From Nonomuraea deserti (GTDB lineage Bacteria > Actinomycetota > Actinomycetes > Streptosporangiales > Streptosporangiaceae): a stretch of DNA of 64,000 nucleotides. This document shows positions 15,815 to 24,674 of this stretch, in pieces. Numbering within the stretch: position 1 is the stretch's first letter; every line of letters starts with the position of its first letter. Where the stretch lies: assembly GCF_004348685.1 (NCBI RefSeq), contig NZ_SMKO01000003.1, positions 62,001 to 126,000 of the forward strand, given 5' to 3'. The notes beneath the pieces were generated by a model that worked only from the letters and a program-made list of their open reading frames with translations, ran no database searches and was not told where the DNA came from. The position numbers and the translations under genes were made by a program.

Positions 15815-16282
15815 GTGGAGATCATCGAGACGCCGCGGATCGTCCTGCGGCCGCTGCGCGTCGAGCACGCCGACGAGATGGCCGCCGTGCTGTCCGACCC
15901 CGCCCTGCACGCCTTCACCGGCGGCGCCCCGCTCACCGCGCAGGAGTTGCGCGCCCGCTACGAGCGGCTGGTGGCCGGGCCGGCGGGCTGGCGCAACTGG
16001 GTGCTGTGGTCGCGGGAGGAAGAGTGCCTCGCCGGCTACGTGCAGGCCACGGTCGACGGCCGAACCGCCGAGATCGCCTGGGTGATCGGCACGCCGTGGC
16101 AGGGGCGCGGCCTGGCCACGGAGGCGGCGAAGGCGTTGGTGTGCTGGCTGGTGGGGCAGGGGATAGGCACGATCGTCGCGCACATCCATCCCGGCCACGC
16201 GGCCTCGGCCGCCGTCGCGACAGCCGCGGGTCTGCGTTCCACCGGGCGGTGGCACGACGGCGAGATGCGCTGGGAACGCTGA
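15815..16282 (+). CDS. GNAT family N-acetyltransferase
   Basis: A 155-residue acetyltransferase of the RimJ/RimL type: N-terminal I-I-E-T-P-R-I-V-L-R-P-L, central I-A-W-V-I-G-T-P-W-Q-G-R-G-L-A-T-E-A (motif A, acetyl-CoA pyrophosphate loop Q-G-R-G-L-A), and H-A-A-S-A-A-V-A-T-A-A-G-L. It acetylates an unknown amine. The GTG at 15815 is preferred to GTG 15797 because GAGGGG lies 6 bases before it. Confidence 0.85.
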   Translation: MEIIETPRIVLRPLRVEHADEMAAVLSDPALHAFTGGAPLTAQELRARYERLVAGPAGWRNWVLWSREEECLAGYVQATVDGRTAEIAWVIGTPWQGRGLATEAAKALVCWLVGQGIGTIVAHIHPGHAASAAVATAAGLRSTGRWHDGEMRWER

Positions 16283-16448
16283 GCGCGGCGGGACGTCCTA
16301 ACGAAGAAGTCACGGGCGCGGATCACCGTGATATCAGAGGACGCTTGATCATGAACGAAGGTTTACGGGCTTTGACCAATTGTAATAGTTTTTTTGGTCG
16401 TTCGAAGATCGTTCGGTAACGTCGTGTAAGCAGTCCGTACGCATCCGG

Positions 16449-16484
16449 GACGGACGCGTACACGACAGACGGACGCGTACACGA
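16449..16484 (+). promoter_or_regulatory. 17-bp direct repeat upstream of BCCT gene, possible operator
   Basis: GACGGACGCGTACACGA occurs at 16449-16465 and 16468-16484, a period of 19 bp, ending 19 bases before the GTG start of the BCCT carrier. An AT-rich patch with a GACCAA / TTGGTC inverted pair (16374-16400) lies about 50 bases further upstream. The combination suggests osmotic or substrate control, but no promoter could be fixed. Confidence 0.5.
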
Positions 16485-16503
16485 GAGAAGGCCAGAGGAA
16501 CTC

Positions 16504-18234
16504 GTGGAACAGCAACCACAGGACACCGGAAAAATCATGGATACGTCAGGAGGTATCAAGGCCGCCCTGCCACCCCGGACGGACTGGGTGGTGTTCGGGG
16601 TGGCCGCCGCTCTGACCCTCGCCTTCGTCGTCTGGGGAGGGGTCGCCACCGACACGCTGGAGGGCGTGTCGACCTCCATGCTCGAGTGGACGATGCACAA
16701 CGTGGGCTGGGCCTTCGTGCTCGCGGCCTCGGGCTTCGTGGTGTTCGTGCTCTGGCTGGCGTTCAGCAAGTACGGCAAGATCACCCTGGGGCAGGAGGGC
16801 GAGGAGCCCGAGTTCAGGACGGTGTCCTGGATCGCGATGATGTTCAGCGCGGGCATGGGCATCGGGCTGATGTTCTACGGGGTGAACGAGCCGCTCACGC
16901 ACTTCGCCGAGCCTCCGCCCGGCACGCACGAGGCCACCGCGGCCGCGGCGCTGCGGATGGAGACCTCGCTGGCCACCACGCTGTTCCACTGGACGCTGCA
17001 CCCCTGGTCGATCTACGCCGTGGTCGGCCTGGCCATCGCCTACGGCTGCTTCCGCCGCGGCCGGCGGCAGACGATCAGCGCGGTGTTCACCCCGCTGATC
17101 GGCGAGCGGCACGCCAACGGAGGCGTCGGCAAGGTCATCGACATCCTGGCCATCTTCGCCACCCTGTTCGGCTCGGCCGCCTCGCTCGGCCTCGGCGCGC
17201 TGCAGATCGGCAGCGGCGTCAAGGAGGTCGGCTGGATGTCGGAGGTCGGCGAGGGCCTGCTCATCGCGATCATCGCGGTGCTGACGCTGGCGTTCGTGTT
17301 GTCGGCGGTGTCCGGGGTGGAGAAGGGCATCCAGTGGCTGTCCAACACCAACATGGTGCTGGCCCTGGTGCTGGTCCTGTTCATCTTCCTGGTCGGCCCG
17401 ACCGTGCTGATCCTCAACCTCCTTCCCACCTCCCTCGGCTCGTTCCTCGGTGACCTGGCCCAGATGGCGGCCCGCACCGAGGCCAGCGGCGGTGAAGGGG
17501 TCGCCGCCTGGCTGTCCGGATGGTCGGTGTTCTACTGGGCGTGGTGGATCTCCTGGACGCCCTTCGTCGGCATGTTCATCGCCCGCATCAGCCGTGGCCG
17601 CACCATCCGGCAGTTCGTCGGCGGCGTGATCCTGGTGCCCAGCGTGGTCAGCCTGGTCTGGTTCGCGGTCTTCGGCGGCACGGCCATGCAGCAGGAAGCC
17701 GGCGGCGCGGGGCTGACCCGCGAGGCCACCGCGGAGGGTCAGCTGTTCGCGCTGCTGAACGAATACCCCCTCGCGGGCGCGACGACCCTGCTCGTGATGA
17801 TCCTGGTGGGCATCTTCTTCGTCTCCGGGGCGGACGCCGCCTCGATCGTGATGGGCACGCTCTCGCAGCGCGGCACCATGGAACCCAGCCGGGTCGTCGT
17901 GATCGTCTGGGGCGTGCTGACCGGCGCGGTCGCGGCGATCATGCTGCTGCTCGGCGGCGGCGGCGACGCGGCGCTCACCGGGCTGAAAAACCTGACGATC
18001 CTGGCCGCGGTGCCGTTCATGGTGGTGATGGTGGGCATGTGCGTGGCGCTCACGCGTGACCTGCGGCACGACCCGCTGATCCTGCGCGGGCAGCGCGGCG
18101 AGGAGGCCGTGGAGTCGGCCGTCATCACCGGCGGCGAGCTCTACGACGGCGAGTTCGAACTCGCGATCGTCGGCGCCAACGGCGAAAACGTCGAGGACGC
18201 CGAGGCCGTCGGCGACACGTCGCGCGAGAAATAG
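16504..18234 (+). CDS. BCCT family betaine/carnitine/choline transporter
   Basis: A 576-residue protein with 12 membrane helices. The family signature G-M-G-I-G-L-M-F-Y-G-V-N-E-P lies at 117-130, and the substrate-cage Trp region is F-Y-W-A-W-W-I-S-W-T-P-F (about 344-355). BCCT carriers import glycine betaine or choline with sodium or protons for osmoprotection. The substrate is not decided by the sequence. The C-terminal acidic tail (after about 520) is longer than the core. The GTG at 16504 is preceded by AGAGGAA. It ends at a strong hairpin. Confidence 0.9.
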   Translation: MEQQPQDTGKIMDTSGGIKAALPPRTDWVVFGVAAALTLAFVVWGGVATDTLEGVSTSMLEWTMHNVGWAFVLAASGFVVFVLWLAFSKYGKITLGQEGEEPEFRTVSWIAMMFSAGMGIGLMFYGVNEPLTHFAEPPPGTHEATAAAALRMETSLATTLFHWTLHPWSIYAVVGLAIAYGCFRRGRRQTISAVFTPLIGERHANGGVGKVIDILAIFATLFGSAASLGLGALQIGSGVKEVGWMSEVGEGLLIAIIAVLTLAFVLSAVSGVEKGIQWLSNTNMVLALVLVLFIFLVGPTVLILNLLPTSLGSFLGDLAQMAARTEASGGEGVAAWLSGWSVFYWAWWISWTPFVGMFIARISRGRTIRQFVGGVILVPSVVSLVWFAVFGGTAMQQEAGGAGLTREATAEGQLFALLNEYPLAGATTLLVMILVGIFFVSGADAASIVMGTLSQRGTMEPSRVVVIVWGVLTGAVAAIMLLLGGGGDAALTGLKNLTILAAVPFMVVMVGMCVALTRDLRHDPLILRGQRGEEAVESAVITGGELYDGEFELAIVGANGENVEDAEAVGDTSREK

Positions 18235-18246
18235 GTCCACCAGCGA

Positions 18247-18276
18247 GACGCCCCCCGGTGGCTACCGGGGGGCGTC
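18247..18276. terminator. Strong bidirectional terminator hairpin
   Basis: GACGCCCCCCGGT (18247-18259) pairs perfectly with ACCGGGGGGCGTC (18264-18276) across GGCT. It lies between the convergent BCCT (ends 18234) and PL8 (ends 18325) genes and can serve both. Confidence 0.85.
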
Positions 18277-18324
18277 TTCCGTGCTCGCACGGGTGATCGT
18301 CCGTACGGCGGCTCCGGCTCCGGC

Positions 18325-20847
18325 TCAGCGCAGGGTGGCCGTGAAGGTACGGCCGTGGGCGCGGCGGGTCGTCGCCCGGACCTGGGTGCCGCCCGGCACG
18401 CGGCGTACCGTCACACCCTCGTCGGCGGTGTCCAGGCGGAGAGGCCTGCCGCGCAGGACGACCGTGACGTGGTCGCGTTTCATCGTGGGGTCGGACAGGG
18501 CGACGACGGTGCGCTCGCCGCTCCGGACGATGACCGAGGCGGGACCGTCGACGAGCAGGCGCTCCGCGTGGCGCGGGCCGCCGGCGAAGACGTTGGCGGC
18601 GACGATCCCGAGTGCCCTGTGCCTGATCGCCTGCACGTGCCGGTCGTTGGCCAGCACGGTCAGCGGGCCGTCCGCGTAGCCGCGCAGCCGGGCCTCGGTC
18701 GCGTTCGGGACCAGGGCGTAGGCGACGGCCGGAACGCCGCCGGCGGCCGGATGGGCGATGGAGGCGGTGAAGACGTTCTTGGTCACACTCGTGTCGGGGT
18801 TGCTCGCCCGCACGACCCTGCGGCTGCGGGTCACCGTCTCCAGCCCGGCGGCGACGGGCTGCCGGGTGAGGAAGGCATATCCGATCGCGGTACGGCGGGT
18901 GTCGTTGGCGTACCGCAGCCAGCGCGGCGGCGACGTGTCGCCCGCCCGCCAGGACCCGCCGCGCCAGCCCTCGCCGGTCAGCACGATCGTGTCCCCGGGG
19001 GCCGCGATGCGGCTGTCCACGGTGGTCACCGCGGCGCGGCGGCCCTGGCCCGAGACGTCCGCGGCCAGCACCACGATCTCGTCGTCGAACATGAACCACG
19101 ACTTGGTCGCGCGGGCGTTGCGGTAGACGACGAAGTCGTCGGGCAGGATGCCCTGCTGCTTGGCGGTGTAGGCGGCGTCGTCCGACTGCACCATGCCGGC
19201 CACGCCGTACGCGCCGAGCGTGGCGCCGCCGGAGAAGGCGTTCCCGGCCAGGGGGAAGTACACGTAGGTGTTCTGCGACTCCGAGGAGGAGGTGAAGTTG
19301 AGCGGATGGTCCGGGTTCTCGTACCAGAACCGGCCGTACGACTCGGGGACCGTGCGCCGCTCCTCCTCCGGCGCGGTGATCCCGGCCAGCCGGTACGGCG
19401 AGACGGCCGTGTAGTAGTCGACGCCGAAGACCTCGCGCTGGTCCTCGCCCGAGAGGTAGAGGTAGTAGGCGCCGTCGCCCTGGAACCAGGGCATGAGGTT
19501 CTCGCCGTTCATGTACTCGTACTTGCTGATCCGGTCGGAGCTGCGCGCCAGCGCGAAGGCGTAACCGGGGCGGCGGTGCACGGTCCTGTCCATCGAGTTG
19601 AACGCCACGGAACGCTCGGGCGGGTTCAGGTCGGCGGCCGGGATGGCGGAGTCGGCGCGGATGGCCGCGTAGCGGGCGATGCTGACCGGGGAGACGAACG
19701 TGCCCGTGTCGGCCTCCGGCAGGAACTTGACGTACTGCTTCAGGGCCTGCGAGCCGTCGCCCTCGACGTGGCCGGCCAGGTCGGCGATGGCCTCCGTGAT
19801 CACCCGGACGTCGGAGTAGCCGGTGTTCGTACGCGAGACCGCCCGCCCCTTGACGATCTCCATCATCCACCCCTCGAAGATCAGCGGGGCGAAGCCGTCG
19901 GCGATCCAGCGGTACACCACGCCGGCCAGGTCGGAGCCGCCGCCGCCCGTCGCGCCTTCAAGCGTCTTGAGGGTCTGCACGACGCGGGTCAGCAGGGCAC
20001 GCCCGTAGGAGCCGGTGTAGGCGACGGAGTGGTGCTGGATGAAGGAGCCGTCGTGGTAGTAGCCGTCGGTGACCCCGTGCTGCAGGTCGTAGGGGTCGAT
20101 CGTGGCGAAGACGGTGGCCTGGTCGGAGATGGCCTTGGAAACCCGGGCGTCGTCGGCGGTGAGCGCGCCCTGCAGGATGCGGTTGCCGGTGATGTCGGCC
20201 AGGTTGGCCCCGGTGTGGAAGCGCGAGTCGAGGTCGACGTCGCCGTCCTTGCCGTTGCGCAGGTAGGCGTCCATCGAGGCGATGTACGTGGCCGTCAGGT
20301 CGGGGCGTAGTTCCCGTATCCGTTCGTCCAGCAGGACCAGCGTCCTGCTCACGTGGGTGGGGATGCCGATCTCCCAGCTGTGCCAGTTGCCGTAGTAGCC
20401 CTTCGACTGGTCGCCGAAGTGGTGCTCGTGCAGCCACTGGAGCCCGTCGACGACCCGGCGCTGGACGGCGGCGTCACCGTCGAGCTCGCCGCCGGGCGCG
20501 CGGGTCGCGAGCGCGATCTCGTACAGGTACTGGTAGGCCGAGCGCAGCTTGGCGTCGTCGGTGCCGAGGGTCAGGCCGGCGAACAGCTCGCCGTCGCCCG
20601 CCTGGTCCATCGCGGCCAGCCGCTGCCGGGCGGTGTCGAGCATCGCCGCCAGCTTGCCGGCGACCTCGGGGCGGGCGTTGACCTCCGCGGTTCCCGCGAA
20701 GGTCGCCACGGTGTTGGCGAGCAGCCTCGCGTGATCGGCCGGCGCCGCGGCGGCGGCACGCATCGGCGCGGCCATGGCGAGCAGGGCGGTGGCGGGGAGG
20801 AGAGAGAGGATCTGACGGCGGGACAAGTGCGGCACTGCGGACTCCAT
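18325..20847 (-). CDS. Secreted polysaccharide lyase family 8 (hyaluronate/chondroitin/xanthan lyase type)
   Basis: An 840-residue enzyme with a Tat-like signal (S-R-R-Q at 9-12). PL8 catalytic residues, by family comparison, are N215 (H-T-G-A-N), H272 (F-I-Q-H-H) and Y281 (Y-T-G-S-Y-G); the aromatic patch is W155/W158 (G-N-W-H-S-W-E-I-G). The N-terminal alpha toroid covers about 38-370, and beta domains fill the rest. PL8 enzymes cleave uronic-acid linkages by beta elimination; hyaluronate, chondroitin and xanthan are all possible. Start ATG 20847; GTG at 20835 (preceded by GGAG) is a real alternative. A glycosaminoglycan role would agree with the sulfatases at 57471-60354, but they are 37 kb apart. 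Confidence 0.88.
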   Translation of the reverse strand: MESAVPHLSRRQILSLLPATALLAMAAPMRAAAAAPADHARLLANTVATFAGTAEVNARPEVAGKLAAMLDTARQRLAAMDQAGDGELFAGLTLGTDDAKLRSAYQYLYEIALATRAPGGELDGDAAVQRRVVDGLQWLHEHHFGDQSKGYYGNWHSWEIGIPTHVSRTLVLLDERIRELRPDLTATYIASMDAYLRNGKDGDVDLDSRFHTGANLADITGNRILQGALTADDARVSKAISDQATVFATIDPYDLQHGVTDGYYHDGSFIQHHSVAYTGSYGRALLTRVVQTLKTLEGATGGGGSDLAGVVYRWIADGFAPLIFEGWMMEIVKGRAVSRTNTGYSDVRVITEAIADLAGHVEGDGSQALKQYVKFLPEADTGTFVSPVSIARYAAIRADSAIPAADLNPPERSVAFNSMDRTVHRRPGYAFALARSSDRISKYEYMNGENLMPWFQGDGAYYLYLSGEDQREVFGVDYYTAVSPYRLAGITAPEEERRTVPESYGRFWYENPDHPLNFTSSSESQNTYVYFPLAGNAFSGGATLGAYGVAGMVQSDDAAYTAKQQGILPDDFVVYRNARATKSWFMFDDEIVVLAADVSGQGRRAAVTTVDSRIAAPGDTIVLTGEGWRGGSWRAGDTSPPRWLRYANDTRRTAIGYAFLTRQPVAAGLETVTRSRRVVRASNPDTSVTKNVFTASIAHPAAGGVPAVAYALVPNATEARLRGYADGPLTVLANDRHVQAIRHRALGIVAANVFAGGPRHAERLLVDGPASVIVRSGERTVVALSDPTMKRDHVTVVLRGRPLRLDTADEGVTVRRVPGGTQVRATTRRAHGRTFTATLR

Positions 20848-20921
20848 GCCGTTGGGGGGTATGCCGGGCTCACCCTACAGGATCTAGTTTTCCCAGCCCA
20901 GACCGCACGCGTGCCCGGAGG

Positions 20922-21575
20922 TCACCGTACATTGCCCGATGGTTGGCCGGCGCTCTCGCCCATGACCACCGGCGGGCCGTCGGTGACCTTCTCCGCGGGC
21001 AGGTCGCCGGTCTCCACGCAGCTCGTTCCCGCCGGCAGCGGCGGCGGCCGGTCGGGGAACAGGTCGGTGACCGGCTCGTGCGAGCTCGGCGCGCGCATCT
21101 CGATGGTCATCTCGACGTCGCCCGACAGCTGCCCGAGCCCCTGCGCGACGGCGAAGTAGGACACGCCGTCCACGACCTTGTAGGCGTGCGCAGCGAACGA
21201 CCACGCGTCCCAGGCGCCTTCCGCCGGCGGGTCGGGGTCGCCGGACTCGCGCGGCGGCAGGCACACCGTGGCGTAGACCGTCCAGCCGCCGTCACGCAGC
21301 TTCCGCATGCCCTCCGCGGCCCACCGCCGCGCCTCGCCGGCCGGAGCCGCGGCCGGCCGTTCGGCCAGGACCACGGTCACCGTGCCGCGGGTGGCGGGCA
21401 GGTCGTCCGACTTCCGGAACGCGACCCTGCGGGCCGGCTCCTTGACGGCCTCGCTGACGAACGGCTGCGACATCATGACGTCGAGCTGCGCCTGATCGGC
21501 GCGCGTCGTGGCGTCGGAGGCGGCACACCCGCTCAGCAGCACGCAGATCGGCACCAGCAGGAGTCGCCGGGTCAT
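20922..21575 (-). CDS. Lipoprotein of the WXG/peptidase operon
   Basis: A 217-residue lipoprotein: lipobox L-L-S-G-C with C17. The mature part is a mixed alpha/beta soluble domain with D-A-W-S-F-A-A-H-A-Y-K-V-V-D-G-V and repeated Pro runs. No known family is recognised. Its ATG overlaps the stop of the upstream peptidase gene by four bases (ATGA), so the pair is translationally coupled. It may sit on the outer face of the membrane next to the exported partner, as an immunity-like or docking protein; that is inference from position only. Confidence 0.65.
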   Translation of the reverse strand: MTRRLLLVPICVLLSGCAASDATTRADQAQLDVMMSQPFVSEAVKEPARRVAFRKSDDLPATRGTVTVVLAERPAAAPAGEARRWAAEGMRKLRDGGWTVYATVCLPPRESGDPDPPAEGAWDAWSFAAHAYKVVDGVSYFAVAQGLGQLSGDVEMTIEMRAPSSHEPVTDLFPDRPPPLPAGTSCVETGDLPAEKVTDGPPVVMGESAGQPSGNVR

Positions 21576-23110
21576 CGGGGGGTCACCACACCCTGGACGT
21601 GGTCGTAGCCCAGAGCCGAGACGTTGCCGTTGCGGAAGTCGTCCTCGCTGATGCGGGCCATCTCCCCGCTCGGGTTGTAGAAGACCAGATTGTCGCCCTC
21701 GTGCCCGACGAGCAGCACGTAATGGGCCGGGTAGCGGTCGCCGATGAGGACCGGCACGGTGTGGCCGGCGTCGACCGCGCCGACGGCGTCGTCGAGCGCC
21801 CGGTTGACGGAGCCGGCGTCGGTGTCGTCGACGATCCGCCAGTCGTAGCGCGTGCCGAAGGAGTCGGCGTGCTCGTTCATCTCGTCGGTCAGACCCCAGG
21901 GGGAGGTGCCCAGGCTCTGCGGCCACACGGTGTTGGTGGAGTCGTGGATGCGGTTCTGCTCGTCGGTGAGCCTCTCCCGGAGCTCGGCGGCCGACAGCGG
22001 GTTGCCCTTGTCGTCCGTGGTCAGGCTCAGCGCGTACAGCGGGTCGTTCATGGCGCGGGCCACCATGATCGAGGTGGAGCCGCAGGTCGTCTGGTTCTGC
22101 TGCTCCAGCTCGACGCTGTTGACGAGCACCGTTCCGCTGCCCCCCGGGTAGACCAGGCTGAGGTGCTCGCGTAACCAGCTCTCGCTCTTGCCGCGGATGA
22201 CCGAGGCGAAGGTGGAGATGTCATCGACCGAGTGGCCGGCCGCGAGCGCCTTCATCAGGTAGGCGCGTTCCGCCTCGGAGCCGGCGTCGTCGAGGAGGCG
22301 CTGCAGGCGGGCACGGTCCTCGTCCGACAGTGCCTCCATCTTCTCGGCGGCCCTGGCCAGCTGCGCCGTGGTCAGGATGCCGTTCTCTTCCTGCGCGGTG
22401 CCGTCGATGCCCGCGGCCGCCAGCAGCACCGCGTCGAAGGCGTCGATGTGCGGCGACCGGACGGCGCCCGCGCGCGCCTTGCCCTGCACGTCGCGCAGCC
22501 CCCGCTTCAGCGCCTCCCCAGCGGTCTGCAGGTCCTCGAAGACCTTGATGGCGCCGTTGATGGCCCCGATGGCCCGGCCGATGTCGTCGACGATGCCGCC
22601 GTCGCCGTCGAACGGCCACACGGCGTTCCACATGTTGCGCACGATGTCGTGGGCGCTGTTGAGCTCGCCCGCCGCGTCGAGCAGGTCCTGCCGGTGCTGG
22701 CCGAGCCTCCGTTTCAGGCTGCGGACCTCGTCGGCGTACTCCGTCAGCAACGTGTCCGCCTTGCGCATGGCGGGTGCGGCCTGCTGCAGCAGCTCGTCGG
22801 TCGCTTTGAGCGCGGCGAGCGCCTCGGTGGCGGCCTCGCCCTTCCACACCGACGGGACCGAGACCTTCGTATGGTCGAGATCGGTGGCGGCGGTGTCGAT
22901 GGCGATCGCCATCCTGCGGAAGGCCTTGCCGAGGTCGTCGATGCCGTCGGGATCGCCGGGCACGTCCCTGAAGATCGAGGTCAGCGTGTTGATGGTGCTG
23001 ATGACCTCGCCGATCATGGTGACCGGGTTGGAGACCGTCGCGAGGAAGCCGACGGCCTGCTTGAGCCGGCTGATCGCGGTCGAGACCTGCAGATAGTCGT
23101 CCGAGGTCAT
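21572..23110 (-). CDS. WXG100-like protein with C-terminal C39/papain-like cysteine peptidase domain
   Basis: A 512-residue protein without a classical signal. Residues 1-160 are helical and carry W89-K-G91, the WXG turn of type VII secretion substrates. Residues 160-330 are a helical linker. Residues 330-512 resemble a C39-like papain-fold domain: Q-Q-N-Q-T-T-C-G with C343 as likely nucleophile and Gln 337/338 as oxyanion residue, H463 in P-A-H-Y-V-L-L-V-G-H, and N479 in F-Y-N-P. It overlaps both neighbours by four bases. The combination fits a secreted effector or toxin of the polymorphic type, or a self-processing ESX substrate. The exact peptidase family and export route are inferred. Confidence 0.7.
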   Translation of the reverse strand: MTSDDYLQVSTAISRLKQAVGFLATVSNPVTMIGEVISTINTLTSIFRDVPGDPDGIDDLGKAFRRMAIAIDTAATDLDHTKVSVPSVWKGEAATEALAALKATDELLQQAAPAMRKADTLLTEYADEVRSLKRRLGQHRQDLLDAAGELNSAHDIVRNMWNAVWPFDGDGGIVDDIGRAIGAINGAIKVFEDLQTAGEALKRGLRDVQGKARAGAVRSPHIDAFDAVLLAAAGIDGTAQEENGILTTAQLARAAEKMEALSDEDRARLQRLLDDAGSEAERAYLMKALAAGHSVDDISTFASVIRGKSESWLREHLSLVYPGGSGTVLVNSVELEQQNQTTCGSTSIMVARAMNDPLYALSLTTDDKGNPLSAAELRERLTDEQNRIHDSTNTVWPQSLGTSPWGLTDEMNEHADSFGTRYDWRIVDDTDAGSVNRALDDAVGAVDAGHTVPVLIGDRYPAHYVLLVGHEGDNLVFYNPSGEMARISEDDFRNGNVSALGYDHVQGVVTPR

Positions 23111-23424
23111 GGACGGTCACCGGAGCTGGGCGTACTCCTGGACTCGAGGTAGTCCTCGACCGACTCGAACCCCGCGGCCGACGCGCGTGTGGCCAGGCAC
23201 CACTTCTCGAGCACCTCGCGATAGACGGTCAACTCCTTCTCCCAGGCCTCGCGCACGTCCGTGACGGCCGCGGCCGGGCCGTCGAGCTCGAAATCGGTCT
23301 CGGGGGAGTCGACCTTCCGCTTCCAGTCACGGCGGGCGATCCGGAGGTCTTCCGCGGTGTCGCAGACGACTCCGGCTCTCTGCCTGATCCCGCTGTACGC
23401 GTACAGGGCCCCTGAAGAGCTCAT
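23107..23424 (-). CDS. Small WXG100-like helical protein
   Basis: A 105-residue, mainly helical protein without signal peptide. Residues 18-45 and 50-85 form two likely amphipathic helices; A-W-E-K-E replaces the strict W-x-G turn. This is typical in size of WXG100/EspC-like partners that form helical bundles with ESX substrates. ATG at 23424 is chosen because GGAGGAACC lies directly upstream. The stop overlaps the next gene's start (ATGA). It is first in a three-gene operon (this, WXG/peptidase, lipoprotein). No ESX machinery gene is in the window. Confidence 0.55.
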   Translation of the reverse strand: MSSSGALYAYSGIRQRAGVVCDTAEDLRIARRDWKRKVDSPETDFELDGPAAAVTDVREAWEKELTVYREVLEKWCLATRASAAGFESVEDYLESRSTPSSGDRP

Positions 23425-23540
23425 GGTTCCTCCGGAGGTCATCACCTGAGCGGTGGCGGTGGGAGAGAAGCACACGGATGAGGCTGACGTGACAAAGGCG
23501 GAGGTAGTTTACCGTTCAATCCTTGCCTGCACCACGGATG

Positions 23541-23561
23541 GCGTCTCGCGAAGTGAGACGC
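23541..23561. promoter_or_regulatory. Hairpin in the divergent WXG/LacI intergenic region
   Basis: GCGTCTCGC (23541-23549) pairs with GTGAGACGC (23553-23561), one G-T wobble, GAA loop. It lies in the 248-base divergent region and could be an operator for one of the flanking genes. Nothing else supports a role. Confidence 0.3.
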
Positions 23562-23672
23562 GACGGCGGCTGCACGGCCCCGCTCGTACGGCGAAAAACC
23601 CGATGAGATCGCAAGGTCGCGAACAGTACGATGAAAGCTCTCTGATACCAACCCGGGGTAAGGCGTTGCGTG

Positions 23673-24674
23673 ATGGCTGTGAGCATGCACGACGTGGCTC
23701 GCGCCGCCGGCGTGTCCCAGCGCACGGTCTCCAACGTCGTCAACAACTACGAATACGTCCGCCCCGAGACCCGCCAGCGCGTGCTCGACGCCATGGCGAT
23801 GCTCGGCTACGTCCCCAACGCGGCCGCGCGCAGCCTCCGCTCCGCCCGCACGGGGCTCATCGCGCTCGTCGTCCCCGATTTCAGGGCGCGCATCTTCGCC
23901 GACCTCGCCGGCCCGGTCGTGTGCAAGGCAGCGGCGCTCGGCTACACGGTCCTGATCGAGCTGACGGGATCCGACAGGGAGCGCGAGCTGCAGGTCCTGA
24001 CGGGCGGCCGCAACCAGCTGACCGACGGGGCAATCATGATGGCCCTGTCGCTGCGGCCCGGCGACGGGCAGCGCCGCCGCGCCGACTACCCGATCGTGCT
24101 GATGGGCGACGAGGTGCTGGAGGGCCAGATCTGCCACGTCGGCATCCCCAACCGCGAGGCGTCCGTGGCGGTGGCCCGCCACCTGGCCGACACGGGCAGG
24201 CGACGGCCGATGCTGCTCGGCTACGACCCCGACGGAGGCCTGACGGCACGCATGCGGGTGCGAGGCTTCCTCGACGGCCTGACGGAGGCGGGGCTCCCCG
24301 CCGGCGAGACCCAGCTGGTCAGGGCCGACTGGACCCGCGAGGGCGGCCGGCAGGCGATCGAGCAGCACCTCGACTCCGGCCGCCCGATGCCGGACGCCAT
24401 CTTCGCGATGAACGACTCCATCGCCCTCGGCGCGCTCCGGGCGCTGCAGGCCAGGGGCATCCAGGTGCCGAAGGAGGTCGCGCTGGTGGGCTTCGACGAC
24501 GTCGAGGAGGCACGCTACTCCACGCCGTCGCTGACCTCCGTCTCTCCCGACGTCGAGTCGATGGCCGCCCACGCCGTCGCGATGCTCCACGAGCAGATCA
24601 CCGGCAAGCCCAGCGGGCAGGCGCCGCACATCATGGTCGACTTCCACCTGAAGGTGCGCGAGTCGAGTCAGTAG
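23673..24674 (+). CDS. LacI family transcriptional regulator
   Basis: A 333-residue regulator. The N-terminal helix-turn-helix reads S-M-H-D-V-A-R-A-A-G-V-S-Q-R-T-V-S-N-V-V, with hinge Y-V-P-N-A-A-A-R-S-L-R. The remainder is the periplasmic-binding-like effector domain (D-P-D-G-G-L, F-D-D-V-E-E-A). It converges on the dehydrogenase gene and overlaps its end by seven bases, so it very likely controls the sugar operon 24668-29733 and the divergent GH2. ATG 23673 is chosen; GTG 23670 is possible. Its binding site is probably one of the palindromes at 29806-29832. Confidence 0.88.
   Translation: MAVSMHDVARAAGVSQRTVSNVVNNYEYVRPETRQRVLDAMAMLGYVPNAAARSLRSARTGLIALVVPDFRARIFADLAGPVVCKAAALGYTVLIELTGSDRERELQVLTGGRNQLTDGAIMMALSLRPGDGQRRRADYPIVLMGDEVLEGQICHVGIPNREASVAVARHLADTGRRRPMLLGYDPDGGLTARMRVRGFLDGLTEAGLPAGETQLVRADWTREGGRQAIEQHLDSGRPMPDAIFAMNDSIALGALRALQARGIQVPKEVALVGFDDVEEARYSTPSLTSVSPDVESMAAHAVAMLHEQITGKPSGQAPHIMVDFHLKVRESSQ

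Noticed and set aside
16372..16400. Promoter for BCCT gene at TTGACC
   Set aside because: No -10 sequence occurs at 16-19 bases from it, so only the inverted pair was noted.
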